The translations under genes and the position numbers were made by a program. 22,279 bases of DNA, from NCBI GenBank assembly GCA_002399345.1, contig DHDL01000015.1, positions 40,754-63,032 of the forward strand, in the 5' to 3' direction. Source of the stretch: Thermoanaerobacterales bacterium UBA4877 (GTDB lineage: Bacteria > Bacillota > Thermoanaerobacteria > Thermoanaerobacterales > UBA4877). Below are positions 15,601 to 22,279 of the stretch, piece by piece (position 1 is the stretch's first letter; the number at the start of each line of letters is the position of its first letter). The notes under the pieces were generated by a model. It saw only the letters and a list, made by a program, of their open reading frames with translations, searched no databases and was not told the DNA's origin.

Positions 15601-16001
15601 TTGTAACTTATATCATAATATTATGGCTTGTATTTGGAGTAACGACAGCTGGATCACTGTATTTCGCGCAGTATCACGATCATCAGATACTGGGGGTCAT
15701 ACTGTCAAAGGTGTATTCTCAACATGAAGAAGTAAAGAAGATATTAGTCCATTTTGCCAAAACCTGTTGGATCGTTTTACTGCTTTCAGCTGCGTGCAGC
15801 CTTTTATTATTTGTCGAACCCATCAGGAGCCATGCGGATTTTATAATGATATTGATGATGATGGCCAATCTTTTTTCCAATTGGCTTGTCATTGGTCAAT
15901 ATCAAATGAGACTGCAGCATATAAAGGAACAACCGCGGCGCAGACTAATACCCTGTATCATACGATCAGCAGCTGGTTATCCAAATAAGTTTTATATATG
16001 A
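15597..16001 (+). CDS. Small membrane protein coupled to the GntR regulator, possibly truncated
   Basis: The protein has 134 residues with three membrane segments: about 3-24, 55-73 and 80-102. GVILSKVYSQHEEVKKILVHFAK after the first segment resembles the conserved motif (FGV...P....EEVKKL...Y) near the N-terminus of DUF1648/DUF5808-type membrane proteins that often follow YtrA-type regulators. Those proteins are usually much longer. Here the frame ends with a basic tail (RRRLIPCIIRSAAGYPNKFYI), and a terminator follows within 12 nt. It may be a short natural form or a remnant cut by deletion. The start is GTG at 15597, overlapping the gntR stop, with GGGAGGA upstream. No function can be assigned. 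Confidence 0.75.
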   Translation: MIVTYIIILWLVFGVTTAGSLYFAQYHDHQILGVILSKVYSQHEEVKKILVHFAKTCWIVLLLSAACSLLLFVEPIRSHADFIMILMMMANLFSNWLVIGQYQMRLQHIKEQPRRRLIPCIIRSAAGYPNKFYI

Positions 16002-16011
16002 CACCATAACA

Positions 16012-16050
16012 AAAAATACCGTATGGGCTTAATTCCCAAACGGTATTTTT
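16012..16050. terminator. Bidirectional intrinsic terminator
   Basis: AAAAATACCG (16012-16021) pairs with CGGTATTTTT (16041-16050), and an inner TGGG / CCCA pair extends the stem. Runs of A and T on each side make it work in both directions, between the convergent 15597-16001 gene and the permease. Confidence 0.9.
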
Positions 16051-16086
16051 ATATACTCTAAACCGGATAAACTAACTATTCTGCAT

Positions 16087-17412
16087 CTAATCTACAAAAA
16101 ACTTAATGGACATTACCAACGCCATTATCAAAGTGCCTAACTCAGGCATTTTCGACCTGTCCATAGTGAATACATACTGAACAACCGAGATCACTGCACT
16201 TACTATAACGCCCAAAGCAACACCCAATACAAAGTCCCCGGTAAATGCCGTTGTAAGAAGCATGAAGGCCAGCGGGGTCCACTCTAAGGTGGTAAAGTCC
16301 ACATCTTTTAAACCTTCCATCATAGATGCGCCTATCATAATAAGAACGGGAGCTGTAGCTGCATTTGGAATTATAAGAAATAAGGGCGAGAAAAACATGG
16401 AAAGCAGGAACATGACGGCGGTCGAAACAGCCGTAAGCCCGGTACGCCCCCCTGCCTCAATTCCAGCTGCAGATTCCACATAAGTCTGCAGATTTGTAAT
16501 ACCGAATATACCGCCTACCGATGTACCGATGGCATCCGTGAGAAATACTCGGCTTATTCCTTCAAAGTTCCCATCTTCATCCAGCATCCCTGCCTTACCG
16601 GCCAGGCCGAGGGATGTGCCCATAGTGGAAAAGAAGTCGCTGAGCAATAAAAAAATTAATGTAGGGAGGTTGGCAAACTTAAAGACTCCCTTTACATCCG
16701 CCTTGAATGCAACATCACCGATTGAGCTTAAATCAAAATTTACTATAGATGAGGGAACTTTTACGACACCCATGAAGATTCCTATTACAGTGGTCAAGAT
16801 TATAGATATAAGGTAGGCTCCGCGAACCTGATACTTTTTACCATTAATATCTACGCGTATAAAGTTTAAAACCAGCGTAATAATAAGGCCGATTAATGCA
16901 AGCTGTACGGCGGGCTGAGAGAAATCCCCCAGTCCAGAGAAATCTTCCTTTACATATCCTCCGTTTACAACCGCCATCCGGGCAAGAAATATACCGACGG
17001 CCGCTCCAATGCCTATTTTAATATTTTTAGGCATCACGCGCACCATATCCTCCCGGACCTTAAAAAGTGTTAAAAGCGCAAGTATGGCACCCGTAACGAC
17101 AAACATACCCACACCGACCTGCCAGGTGGCCTGGCCGGTTGCTACTATCGAATAAGCCATTATTGCATTGGTACCCATTCCAGGGGCCAGAGCAAACGGC
17201 ACCTTGGAATAAAAAGCAGACACTAGTGTAAATATTCCAGACATAAGAGCGGTCGTGATCATTACGCCCTTGGGATTCATTCCGGCATCGGCCATCATTG
17301 AAGACTGCACCACAAGAATGTAAGACATTGTGGCAAATGTAGTGATACCGGCCACTATCTCTGTTTTTACATTCGTACCCCTCTTTTTTAATTCGAAATA
17401 GTCACTCAGCAT
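16087..17412 (-). CDS. NCS2 family purine permease, AzgA / PbuG type (hypoxanthine/guanine/adenine)
   Basis: The protein has 441 residues with about 12-14 membrane segments. The N-terminus FELKKRGTNVKTEIVAGITTFATMSYILVV is typical of the AzgA branch of nucleobase:cation symporters. APGMGTNAIMAYSIV, FFSTMGTSLGLAGKAG and the substrate-site region TYVESAAGIEAGGRTGLTAV are diagnostic. Family members import hypoxanthine, guanine or adenine; the exact preference cannot be read. It starts 38 nt downstream of adenine deaminase, so both lie on one transcript under the purine riboswitch, which fits uptake plus salvage. The ribosome binding site is weak: the GGGGG run is about 12 nt before the ATG. Confidence 0.93.
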   Translation of the reverse strand: MLSDYFELKKRGTNVKTEIVAGITTFATMSYILVVQSSMMADAGMNPKGVMITTALMSGIFTLVSAFYSKVPFALAPGMGTNAIMAYSIVATGQATWQVGVGMFVVTGAILALLTLFKVREDMVRVMPKNIKIGIGAAVGIFLARMAVVNGGYVKEDFSGLGDFSQPAVQLALIGLIITLVLNFIRVDINGKKYQVRGAYLISIILTTVIGIFMGVVKVPSSIVNFDLSSIGDVAFKADVKGVFKFANLPTLIFLLLSDFFSTMGTSLGLAGKAGMLDEDGNFEGISRVFLTDAIGTSVGGIFGITNLQTYVESAAGIEAGGRTGLTAVSTAVMFLLSMFFSPLFLIIPNAATAPVLIMIGASMMEGLKDVDFTTLEWTPLAFMLLTTAFTGDFVLGVALGVIVSAVISVVQYVFTMDRSKMPELGTLIMALVMSIKFFVD

Positions 17413-17450
17413 TGATTTATGCTACCCCCTATCCATATTTATACGCTTTT

Positions 17451-19226
17451 TTATTCAAACACAGGAATAAATTCCTGAGTAGATCCGTCTACAATACCCC
17501 TGTCCGAAATAAGGGTACCCGGCACTACGACCAGAGCAAGTCCCGTAATTTTGGGAATAATATTTTCCCCGCCGCAAACATCACATATTGCCTTTATTAC
17601 TTTATCTACCTGGGGAGCTAACTCTTGGACGGGAAGGTCAGACATTAAACCCGCAACAGGCAGAGCCGCTGTGGCTTTGACCTTACCGTTTAAAACAACC
17701 GTAATACCGCCGCCCGTAGCGCACAGCTCCTTAGCCGCCACATATGCATCCTCGGGATCTTTATAAATCACACAGAAATTATGCGAATCATGAGAAACCG
17801 TAGAAGCAACGGCACCAGCGGCCAGGCCGGAATCCCTTATCACGGCAACCGTCTTGTCATCGTTTCCGTGCCTGTTGCATACAGCTACATAAGTCAGATT
17901 AGGATCACGACTTAAATCCACTAAGCCTCCAGTTACAGGCAAATCCTCTAAAACTGCCTTGTTAAAAGGCCCGCCATTATACTTGCATACAATCACATTA
18001 GTATTTACCGAATCCTGTGCATCTTGCGGAGCTTTTAGCAGAAAATCTTCGGCAGACGTGATCTGCTTCATATTCATTGTATTTGGGAAAGAATATTGTT
18101 TTTTCTCCTCTTCCCCTTCACTGGGGATATAACTTCCCCTCTCTGCCACCAGCCGCCCACCGGCAAAAACAGCTACCGGCTGTTCTCCGTCAAGTTCTTT
18201 AACAAGCTGCATGTCGGCAACATAGCCCGGCGCTATTGCGCCCAAATCAGAAAAACCATACTCCCGCGCAGCATTAAGCGTAGCGCAACGTATAGCATCC
18301 ACAGGATCAGTTCCCAGCTTTATCGCTTTACGCACCACACGGTTAAGGTGGCCTGTCTCAAGAATGTCCTTTGCATGAACATCATCGGTGCAAAGAGAGA
18401 CAAAATCAAGATAACGCATATCCTTTAAACCCTCAAGCTGCTCCTTTAGAAAATCGGTCATTGAGCTGGACTTTAAATTAATATGAATCCCCGTGCGCAG
18501 CTTTTGGGCACATTCCTCGGCAAATCGGCATTCATGATCACTCTTTGGCCCAGCATCAGCATATGCCTGCATCTCTTTACCCCTAAGTCCAGGAGCATGG
18601 CCCTGGATAAACACATCCCTTTTAAGTCCCTCCTCTAATATATCGTGCATTCGCTGCTCGTTTTTTACAACATTAACATAATCCATAACCTCGGCTATTC
18701 CGATAACACCTGGGGTATCCAAAAGCTCCCCTATCTCCTTCGAAGTAAAAGAAGCTCCGGCTCCTTCCAGTGCCGGCACAGACGGTACGCATGACGGAGC
18801 AAGTACATACTGGCGCAGCGGGGTTTTCTTCGCGCTTTTTAACATAAACTTTATACCCTCGATACCCATCACATTACCAATCTCGTGAGGATCCGTTACT
18901 ACGGTGGTTGTTCCCCACGGCAAAACTGCCTTGGCGAACTGCTCCGGAATCATCATTGTGCTTTCTACATGCATATGGGTATCGATCAAACCCGGAATTA
19001 GATAGGCACCCTGTCCGTCATATACGCTGCTGCTCTCTAAGGTGGTTTCTTCACCCTCCATGCGAACACGGACAATCATTCCATCTAAAGCATCCACACA
19101 GGCTGGATAAATTTCGCCGGTGATGACATTAACAAACTTTACATTCTTAATTGTTAAATCACACGGTATTTTTTGCATAGCCGCAGCAATAAGGCGGCTT
19201 CTGTCAGTAGGACCGGTTGTTCTCAT
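17451..19226 (-). CDS. ade: Adenine deaminase
   Basis: The enzyme hydrolyses adenine to hypoxanthine and ammonia, feeding purine salvage. The protein has 591 residues, normal for the AdeC-type amidohydrolase. GLIDTHMHVESTMMIP (about 79-94) carries the metal-binding His-x-His, and GTTTVVTDPHEIGNVMG follows. IQGHAPGLRG and SDHEC contribute further metal and substrate residues, and LCTDDVHAKDIL holds the catalytic aspartate. APGYVADMQL closes the barrel, followed by the C-terminal adenine-deaminase domain with VSHDSHNFCVIYKD. The ATG at 19226 follows GGAGGAG. The leader of about 240 nt holds a purine riboswitch ending in a terminator, so high guanine or hypoxanthine should switch the gene off. 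Confidence 0.97.
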   Translation of the reverse strand: MRTTGPTDRSRLIAAAMQKIPCDLTIKNVKFVNVITGEIYPACVDALDGMIVRVRMEGEETTLESSSVYDGQGAYLIPGLIDTHMHVESTMMIPEQFAKAVLPWGTTTVVTDPHEIGNVMGIEGIKFMLKSAKKTPLRQYVLAPSCVPSVPALEGAGASFTSKEIGELLDTPGVIGIAEVMDYVNVVKNEQRMHDILEEGLKRDVFIQGHAPGLRGKEMQAYADAGPKSDHECRFAEECAQKLRTGIHINLKSSSMTDFLKEQLEGLKDMRYLDFVSLCTDDVHAKDILETGHLNRVVRKAIKLGTDPVDAIRCATLNAAREYGFSDLGAIAPGYVADMQLVKELDGEQPVAVFAGGRLVAERGSYIPSEGEEEKKQYSFPNTMNMKQITSAEDFLLKAPQDAQDSVNTNVIVCKYNGGPFNKAVLEDLPVTGGLVDLSRDPNLTYVAVCNRHGNDDKTVAVIRDSGLAAGAVASTVSHDSHNFCVIYKDPEDAYVAAKELCATGGGITVVLNGKVKATAALPVAGLMSDLPVQELAPQVDKVIKAICDVCGGENIIPKITGLALVVVPGTLISDRGIVDGSTQEFIPVFE

Positions 19227-19246
19227 ATTATCTCCTCCGATTTAAT

Positions 19247-19288
19247 AATAAATAAAAAAAGACAAGGATACAGTGTTCCTTGTCTTTT
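19247..19288 (-). terminator. Riboswitch-controlled intrinsic terminator in the ade leader
   Basis: On the minus strand AAAAGACAAGGA pairs perfectly with TCCTTGTCTTTT around an 8-nt loop (19257-19288), followed by a T-rich tract. It ends 21 nt before the ade start codon. Its 5' arm and loop can also pair with the 3' side of the aptamer P1. Confidence 0.93.
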
Positions 19289-19363
19289 TATGCAATAATT
19301 AAAGAATCGTAGAATAATATAAAAAATTAAACTGCGATTTCGTTAAAGCAATTGAAAAGAACA

Positions 19364-19429
19364 CCATAGCGTAGATGGTTTGCGGCCATCGCGTAGAAAC
19401 GTCCACACCGTATTTGTGAACTTATATGG
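19364..19429 (-). promoter_or_regulatory. Purine riboswitch aptamer (guanine/hypoxanthine type)
   Basis: Minus-strand elements appear in order. P1 is CCATA / TATGG (19425-19429 with 19364-19368) and J1/2 is TAA. P2 is GTTCACA / TGTGGAC, 7 bp, with L2 AATACGG (19408-19414). J2/3 is GTTTCTAC (19393-19400), exactly the conserved core. P3 is GATGG / CCATC with L3 CCGCAAA (19379-19385). The base just before the P1 3' strand is C (19369), the position that selects guanine or hypoxanthine over adenine. P3 is irregular: an extra TACG lies between its 3' arm and that C. The aptamer lies about 35 nt downstream of a promoter and controls ade and the purine permease. Confidence 0.9.
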
Positions 19430-19466
19430 CAATCATATTCTCAATAATATTCAATTTTATAATTGG

Positions 19467-19495
19467 ATTATACCACCTCTTGCTGATAAAAGCAA
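19467..19495 (-). promoter_or_regulatory. Promoter of the ade-permease operon
   Basis: On the minus strand TTGCTT (19490-19495), a 17-nt spacer and a perfect TATAAT (19467-19472) lie upstream of the riboswitch. The start point would be near 19460. Confidence 0.7.
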
Positions 19496-19499
19496 TTAT

Positions 19500-19765
19500 G
19501 ATTCTTTTAAATATATTTTTATTTTTGTTGGTTGATAAACACTGGTCACAGCTATTTTGAATATATATATATTACCTCAAAATACAGCTTTCTAATAAAT
19601 TATTCATTTTTATTTTCTTAAGGATTATTATTTTAATGTATATAACGTTAAAATTATATATTTTATACATATTAAATGAATAATACATATTTCTCATTAC
19701 ATGAATTATATTTGCGGCTGGCATGTCGGTTGCACTATGTAACTTCAAAACGCTTATTGAATATC
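19500..19765. other. Gene-free AT-rich stretch upstream of the DnaA boxes
   Basis: About 265 bp of very AT-rich DNA with runs such as ATATATATAT near 19561-19570. I see no convincing ORF or RNA. Its place between the ade promoter and the DnaA boxes makes it an easily melted flank of oriC. Confidence 0.5.
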
Positions 19766-19922
19766 TGTTGATAATTTGATATCATAATTGTGGATAACTT
19801 TTTTATGAAAGTATTTTTCCACAGACTGTTGATAATTTTGTGGATAATTTGTTTATAATTTTTGTTAATTACGCTTTAATTATAATTCACATCCTGTTAA
19901 TTTGTTGATTAAATTTTCCACA
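19766..19922 (+). other. oriC: oriC, upstream DnaA-box cluster
   Basis: The cluster contains two perfect boxes TGTGGATAA (19789-19797, 19839-19847; reverse of TTATCCACA). One-mismatch boxes are TGTTGATAA at 19766-19774 and 19827-19835, and TTTTCCACA at 19815-19823 and 19914-19922. A weaker TGTTGATTA lies at 19903-19911. Seven boxes within 160 bp of AT-rich DNA upstream of dnaA mark the replication origin and allow DnaA autoregulation. Confidence 0.93.
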
Positions 19923-19935
19923 TACCATTTGGTCT

Positions 19936-19964
19936 TTGTAAAATACGAGACCTTAGGTTATACA
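19936..19964 (+). promoter_or_regulatory. Candidate dnaA promoter
   Basis: TTGTAA (19936-19941), a 17-nt spacer and TATACA (19959-19964) lie 170 nt upstream of dnaA, right after the last DnaA box. An imperfect palindrome GGTCT...AGACC (19931-19952) overlaps the -35. Both hexamers are moderate matches. Confidence 0.5.
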
Positions 19965-20016
19965 AAACCGGATGGCCGCGGCAAATTATAAATAAAAGGC
20001 GGCAAACATGAAAACA

Positions 20017-20039
20017 GAAATATGCCCGGGGCATGTTTC
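20017..20039. repeat. 23-bp near-perfect palindrome in the dnaA leader
   Basis: The arms GAAATATGCCC and GGGCATGTTTC pair at 10 of 11 positions, with one G-T, around a central G. It lies downstream of the candidate dnaA promoter. It may be an operator or an RNA hairpin; no known regulator is assigned. Confidence 0.5.
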
Positions 20040-20082
20040 CAAATTTACAGACATGACCAAAACAGCTATGTCACCAGTCTGT

Positions 20083-20107
20083 GGCCTCCTTACTCATTAA
20101 GGAGGCC
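20083..20107 (+). promoter_or_regulatory. Perfect 10-bp hairpin in the dnaA 5' leader holding an AAGGAGG sequence
   Basis: GGCCTCCTTA (20083-20092) pairs perfectly with TAAGGAGGCC (20098-20107) around the loop CTCAT. It starts 51 nt before the dnaA ATG. The 3' arm contains a full anti-Shine-Dalgarno match with no start codon at the right distance. There is no U tract, so it is not a typical terminator. Confidence 0.75.
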
Positions 20108-20133
20108 AAAATATCTTATTAGGGGGACGCAAT

Positions 20134-21459
20134 ATGGATGAGCAACTTCAAAACCTCTGGGGCAAGGTAACTAAGCGTGTAAAATTAGAACTTACCGAGG
20201 TAAGCTATAATGCATGGTTTAAACTATTAATTCCACTGGACATGAATATAGACACCGTTACCTTAGGAGTAACCAATTCCTTTACTTGTAATGTTATAAA
20301 CGAAAGATACATAGGATTTCTCACCAGTATTGTCGAATCTGTCGGTGAAAAAAAATACAAGGTTGAGGTCAAGGTAATTGATAAGAACGAATATGAAAAG
20401 CAAAATAGCAAGACGGATTTTCCTGACAACCTAATAAATTTTCTCAATCCAAAATATACGTTTGATACCTTTGTCATAGGCAACAGCAATAGATTTGCTC
20501 ATGCTGCATCATTGGCAGTAGCACAATCTCCGGCCCATGCATACAACCCTCTTTTTATATATGGAGGCGTCGGCCTGGGAAAAACACACCTTATGCACGC
20601 TATAGGCCATTATATATTAAGTAATAACAAGAACATGAAGGTACTTTATGTTACCTCTGAAAAATTTACCAATGACTTGATAAATGCCATAAAAGATGAT
20701 AAAAACGAAGAATTCAGAAACAAATACAGAAGCGTTGATGTTCTTTTGATCGATGATATTCAGTTTATAGGAGATAAAGAGCGGACCCAGGAAGAATTCT
20801 TCCATACTTTTAATACGCTTTATGAATCCAACAAACAGATTGTTGTATCTTCAGACCGACCGCCCAAGGAGATCCAGCAGCTGGAAGACAGATTGATTTC
20901 CAGGTTTGAATGGGGTCTCATTGCAGATATACAGCCTCCGGATTTTGAGACCAGAATAGCCATACTAAAGAAAAAAGCGCAACAGGAAAATATAGAAATC
21001 CCCAATGATGTTATGGTCTATATGGCTAAACAGATTCAATCCAACATAAGGGAATTGGAGGGTGCACTCATTAAAGTAGCTGCCTATAGTACTTTTATTG
21101 ATACAGATATTACTGTAGATATGGCCCAGGAGGCTCTTAAGGATATATTAAGGCAAAATGCAAAAAGAGAAATAAATGCTCAGTTTATAGAAGAGGTAGT
21201 GGCTAAAAGATATAATATTAAGATCTCAGACATGAAATCCAAGAAAAGGACAAAGAACTTTACCGTTCCGAGGCAGGTAGCCATGTATCTGTGCAGGGAG
21301 CTTACAGATATGTCTCTTCCTAAAATAGGTGATGAATTCGGCGGAAAAGACCACACTACCGTCATACATTCCTGTGACAAGATATCTAAAGAAATTAAAA
21401 ATGACAGTGAAATGAGGTCTACTATTGAAAGTATTAAAAAAGAGATATTAGGAGAGTAA
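20134..21459 (+). CDS. dnaA: Chromosomal replication initiator protein DnaA
   Basis: DnaA binds DnaA boxes and, as an ATP-bound filament, opens oriC. The protein has 441 residues. Domain I is at about 1-82 ([30 protein letters not shown]), and domain II is a very short linker (about 83-100). The AAA+ domain III starts at [26 protein letters not shown], with Walker [10 protein letters not shown] (144-152) and Walker [13 protein letters not shown] (201-212). Domain IV ends the protein with [27 protein letters not shown], the box-binding signature. AGGGGGAC lies 5 nt before the ATG. The leader holds a hairpin and a palindrome, and DnaA boxes upstream imply self-control. The gene after it is dnaN, in the standard order. 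Confidence 0.99.
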   Translation: MDEQLQNLWGKVTKRVKLELTEVSYNAWFKLLIPLDMNIDTVTLGVTNSFTCNVINERYIGFLTSIVESVGEKKYKVEVKVIDKNEYEKQNSKTDFPDNLINFLNPKYTFDTFVIGNSNRFAHAASLAVAQSPAHAYNPLFIYGGVGLGKTHLMHAIGHYILSNNKNMKVLYVTSEKFTNDLINAIKDDKNEEFRNKYRSVDVLLIDDIQFIGDKERTQEEFFHTFNTLYESNKQIVVSSDRPPKEIQQLEDRLISRFEWGLIADIQPPDFETRIAILKKKAQQENIEIPNDVMVYMAKQIQSNIRELEGALIKVAAYSTFIDTDITVDMAQEALKDILRQNAKREINAQFIEEVVAKRYNIKISDMKSKKRTKNFTVPRQVAMYLCRELTDMSLPKIGDEFGGKDHTTVIHSCDKISKEIKNDSEMRSTIESIKKEILGE

Positions 21460-21485
21460 TTCACAGTTTACACGTTAATAACACC

Positions 21486-21494
21486 TGTGGAAAA
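21486..21494 (-). promoter_or_regulatory. DnaA box between dnaA and dnaN
   Basis: TGTGGAAAA is the reverse of TTTTCCACA, one mismatch from consensus. It lies 27 nt after the dnaA stop and belongs to the second origin element. Confidence 0.65.
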
Positions 21495-21564
21495 AAATAT
21501 TTCATTGCATCTTAATATTATATGTTTTAAAGTGTGATTTTAGAACTATTTTTTTAACACATTT

Positions 21565-21593
21565 TTGTACAAGCCAATGTGTCGTCTTATATT
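21565..21593 (+). promoter_or_regulatory. Candidate dnaN promoter
   Basis: TTGTAC (21565-21570), a 17-nt spacer and TATATT (21588-21593) lie 78 nt upstream of dnaN. The -10 is one base from consensus and the -35 is weak. Confidence 0.5.
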
Positions 21594-21613
21594 AAATTAA
21601 GATGGTTTTTAAC

Positions 21614-21660
21614 AAATCCACAGCTCCTACTACTACTGTTAATAAAATATATAAAGAAAA
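21614..21660 (+). other. oriC: oriC downstream element: DnaA box, DnaA-trio tract and AT-rich unwinding region
   Basis: AAATCCACA (21614-21622, two mismatches from the DnaA box) is followed by GCTC and then CTACTACTACTGTTA (21627-21641), a run of DnaA-trio-like repeats. AT-rich sequence (AATAAAATATATAAAG) follows. This is the order of the basal unwinding system known from Bacillus subtilis, in the same place between dnaA and dnaN. Confidence 0.7.
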
Positions 21661-21671
21661 GAGGAAAAGAA

Positions 21672-22279
21672 ATGAAGATAACCGTAAACACACAAGAAAT
21701 ACAAAATGCTGTTAATAGAGTACTTAAAGGAATAAATACTAAAACAACCATGCCTATATTAGAAGGTATATACATAAAGGCTGCAGATAATAAAGTAACC
21801 ATGATAGCCACTGATCTTGAGCTTACTATAATGACACATATTTCGGCCAATATATCAGAAGAGGGAGAAACGGTTATCAATTCGCGGATATTTTCCGATA
21901 TTGTAAAGACAATGCCCGGTTCCGATATCATAATAGAGGTAAAAGATAACAAAGCAGTACTTAAAAGCTTAAATAGTGTATTTAACATCTCTTGTTTTAA
22001 TCCTGATGAATTTCCTCAGCTACCGGAAATGCAGGCTGATGAAGGGATAGTATTGGATCAGGAAACTCTAAATTCCATGATTAAGGGAACAATATTTGCA
22101 GTTTCAACAGATATGTCACATCCCATATTAAACGGATCACTTTTGAAGATTGAAGATGGAAATGCGGTAATGGTTGCACTGGACGGTTACAGGCTCTCAA
22201 TCAGGAAGTATAATATAGATAAGGATGTCAGTCTTAAAATTGTTATACCTTATAAGGCCTTAAACGAGCTCACAAAACT
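21672..22279 (+). CDS. dnaN: DNA polymerase III beta subunit, sliding clamp (3' end outside window)
   Basis: DnaN forms the ring that tethers DNA polymerase III to its template. The first 202 codons are present, and the frame runs off the right edge. MKITVNTQEIQNAVNRVLKGINTKTTMPILEGIYIKA and ATDLELTI are the usual clamp start (domain 1). VLDQETLNSMIKGTIFAVSTDMSHPILNGSLL opens domain 2, and VALDGYRLSIRK is a conserved strand. A full clamp is about 366 residues. The ATG at 21672 follows GAGG by 7 nt. It lies 212 nt after dnaA, and the spacer holds the second origin element. Confidence 0.98.
   Translation, partial: MKITVNTQEIQNAVNRVLKGINTKTTMPILEGIYIKAADNKVTMIATDLELTIMTHISANISEEGETVINSRIFSDIVKTMPGSDIIIEVKDNKAVLKSLNSVFNISCFNPDEFPQLPEMQADEGIVLDQETLNSMIKGTIFAVSTDMSHPILNGSLLKIEDGNAVMVALDGYRLSIRKYNIDKDVSLKIVIPYKALNELTK

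Noticed and set aside
20083..20107. dnaA leader hairpin as an intrinsic terminator
   Set aside because: The stem is strong, but what follows is AAAATATC and not a U tract.
1..22279. CRISPR array, tRNA, rRNA, insertion sequence or prophage genes
   Set aside because: No spaced direct repeats, no transposase or integrase motifs and no tRNA or rRNA consensus were seen on either strand.

Overview
The window is the chromosome-origin neighbourhood of a low-GC Gram-positive bacterium, most likely a member of the Clostridia. The evidence is the gene set (rpmH-rnpA-yidD-yidC-jag-mnmE-mnmG-rsmG-noc-parA-parB to the left, dnaA-dnaN to the right), a TIGR01977-type cysteine desulfurase and a DUF4446 gene beside parB, a two-subunit L-serine dehydratase, strong AGGAGG-type ribosome binding sites and frequent GTG/TTG starts. 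The genus cannot be fixed from sequence alone. Most genes point away from the origin: minus strand on the left, plus strand for dnaA and dnaN.

Layout. 1-1916: the 5' part of an old-yellow-enzyme-type flavin oxidoreductase, divergent from a TetR regulator. 2001-5380: sdaAA, sdaAB, a DUF4446 membrane protein and a cysteine desulfurase-like PLP enzyme. 5501-7103: parB and parA. 7200-7752: two small plus-strand membrane protein genes, an unknown ORF carrying a parS-like site and a single-repeat UPF0016 protein. 7820-12780: noc, rsmG, mnmG, mnmE, with a perfect consensus Noc-binding palindrome inside mnmE. 12781-13011: an intergenic stretch with extended base pairing that ends in an intrinsic terminator, read here as a candidate structured RNA. 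13012-15025: jag, yidC, yidD, rnpA, rpmH behind a consensus promoter. 15148-16001: a YtrA-type GntR regulator under a perfect 16-bp-arm inverted repeat, and a short membrane protein. 16087-19226: a purine permease and adenine deaminase operon controlled by a purine riboswitch. 19431-20133: the upstream part of oriC. 20134-22279: dnaA, a second origin element with a DnaA-trio-like tract, and the start of dnaN.

The genes work as a replication, segregation and translation block. DnaA opens the origin. ParA, ParB and Noc act through parS-like and NBS-like sites seen here. rpmH, rnpA, yidC, jag, mnmE, mnmG and rsmG serve ribosome, tRNA and membrane-protein biogenesis. The gntR and purine-salvage modules lie between rpmH and dnaA, which are adjacent in many Firmicutes, so this looks like an insertion or rearrangement beside the origin.

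The strongest non-coding observations are: a purine riboswitch for which aptamer, antiterminator and terminator can all be traced; a perfect Noc-binding palindrome in mnmE; a parS-like site within a small ORF; a long perfect operator over the gntR promoter; an unassigned structured leader or 3' RNA between jag and mnmE; and a two-part oriC with DnaA boxes and a DnaA-trio tract.
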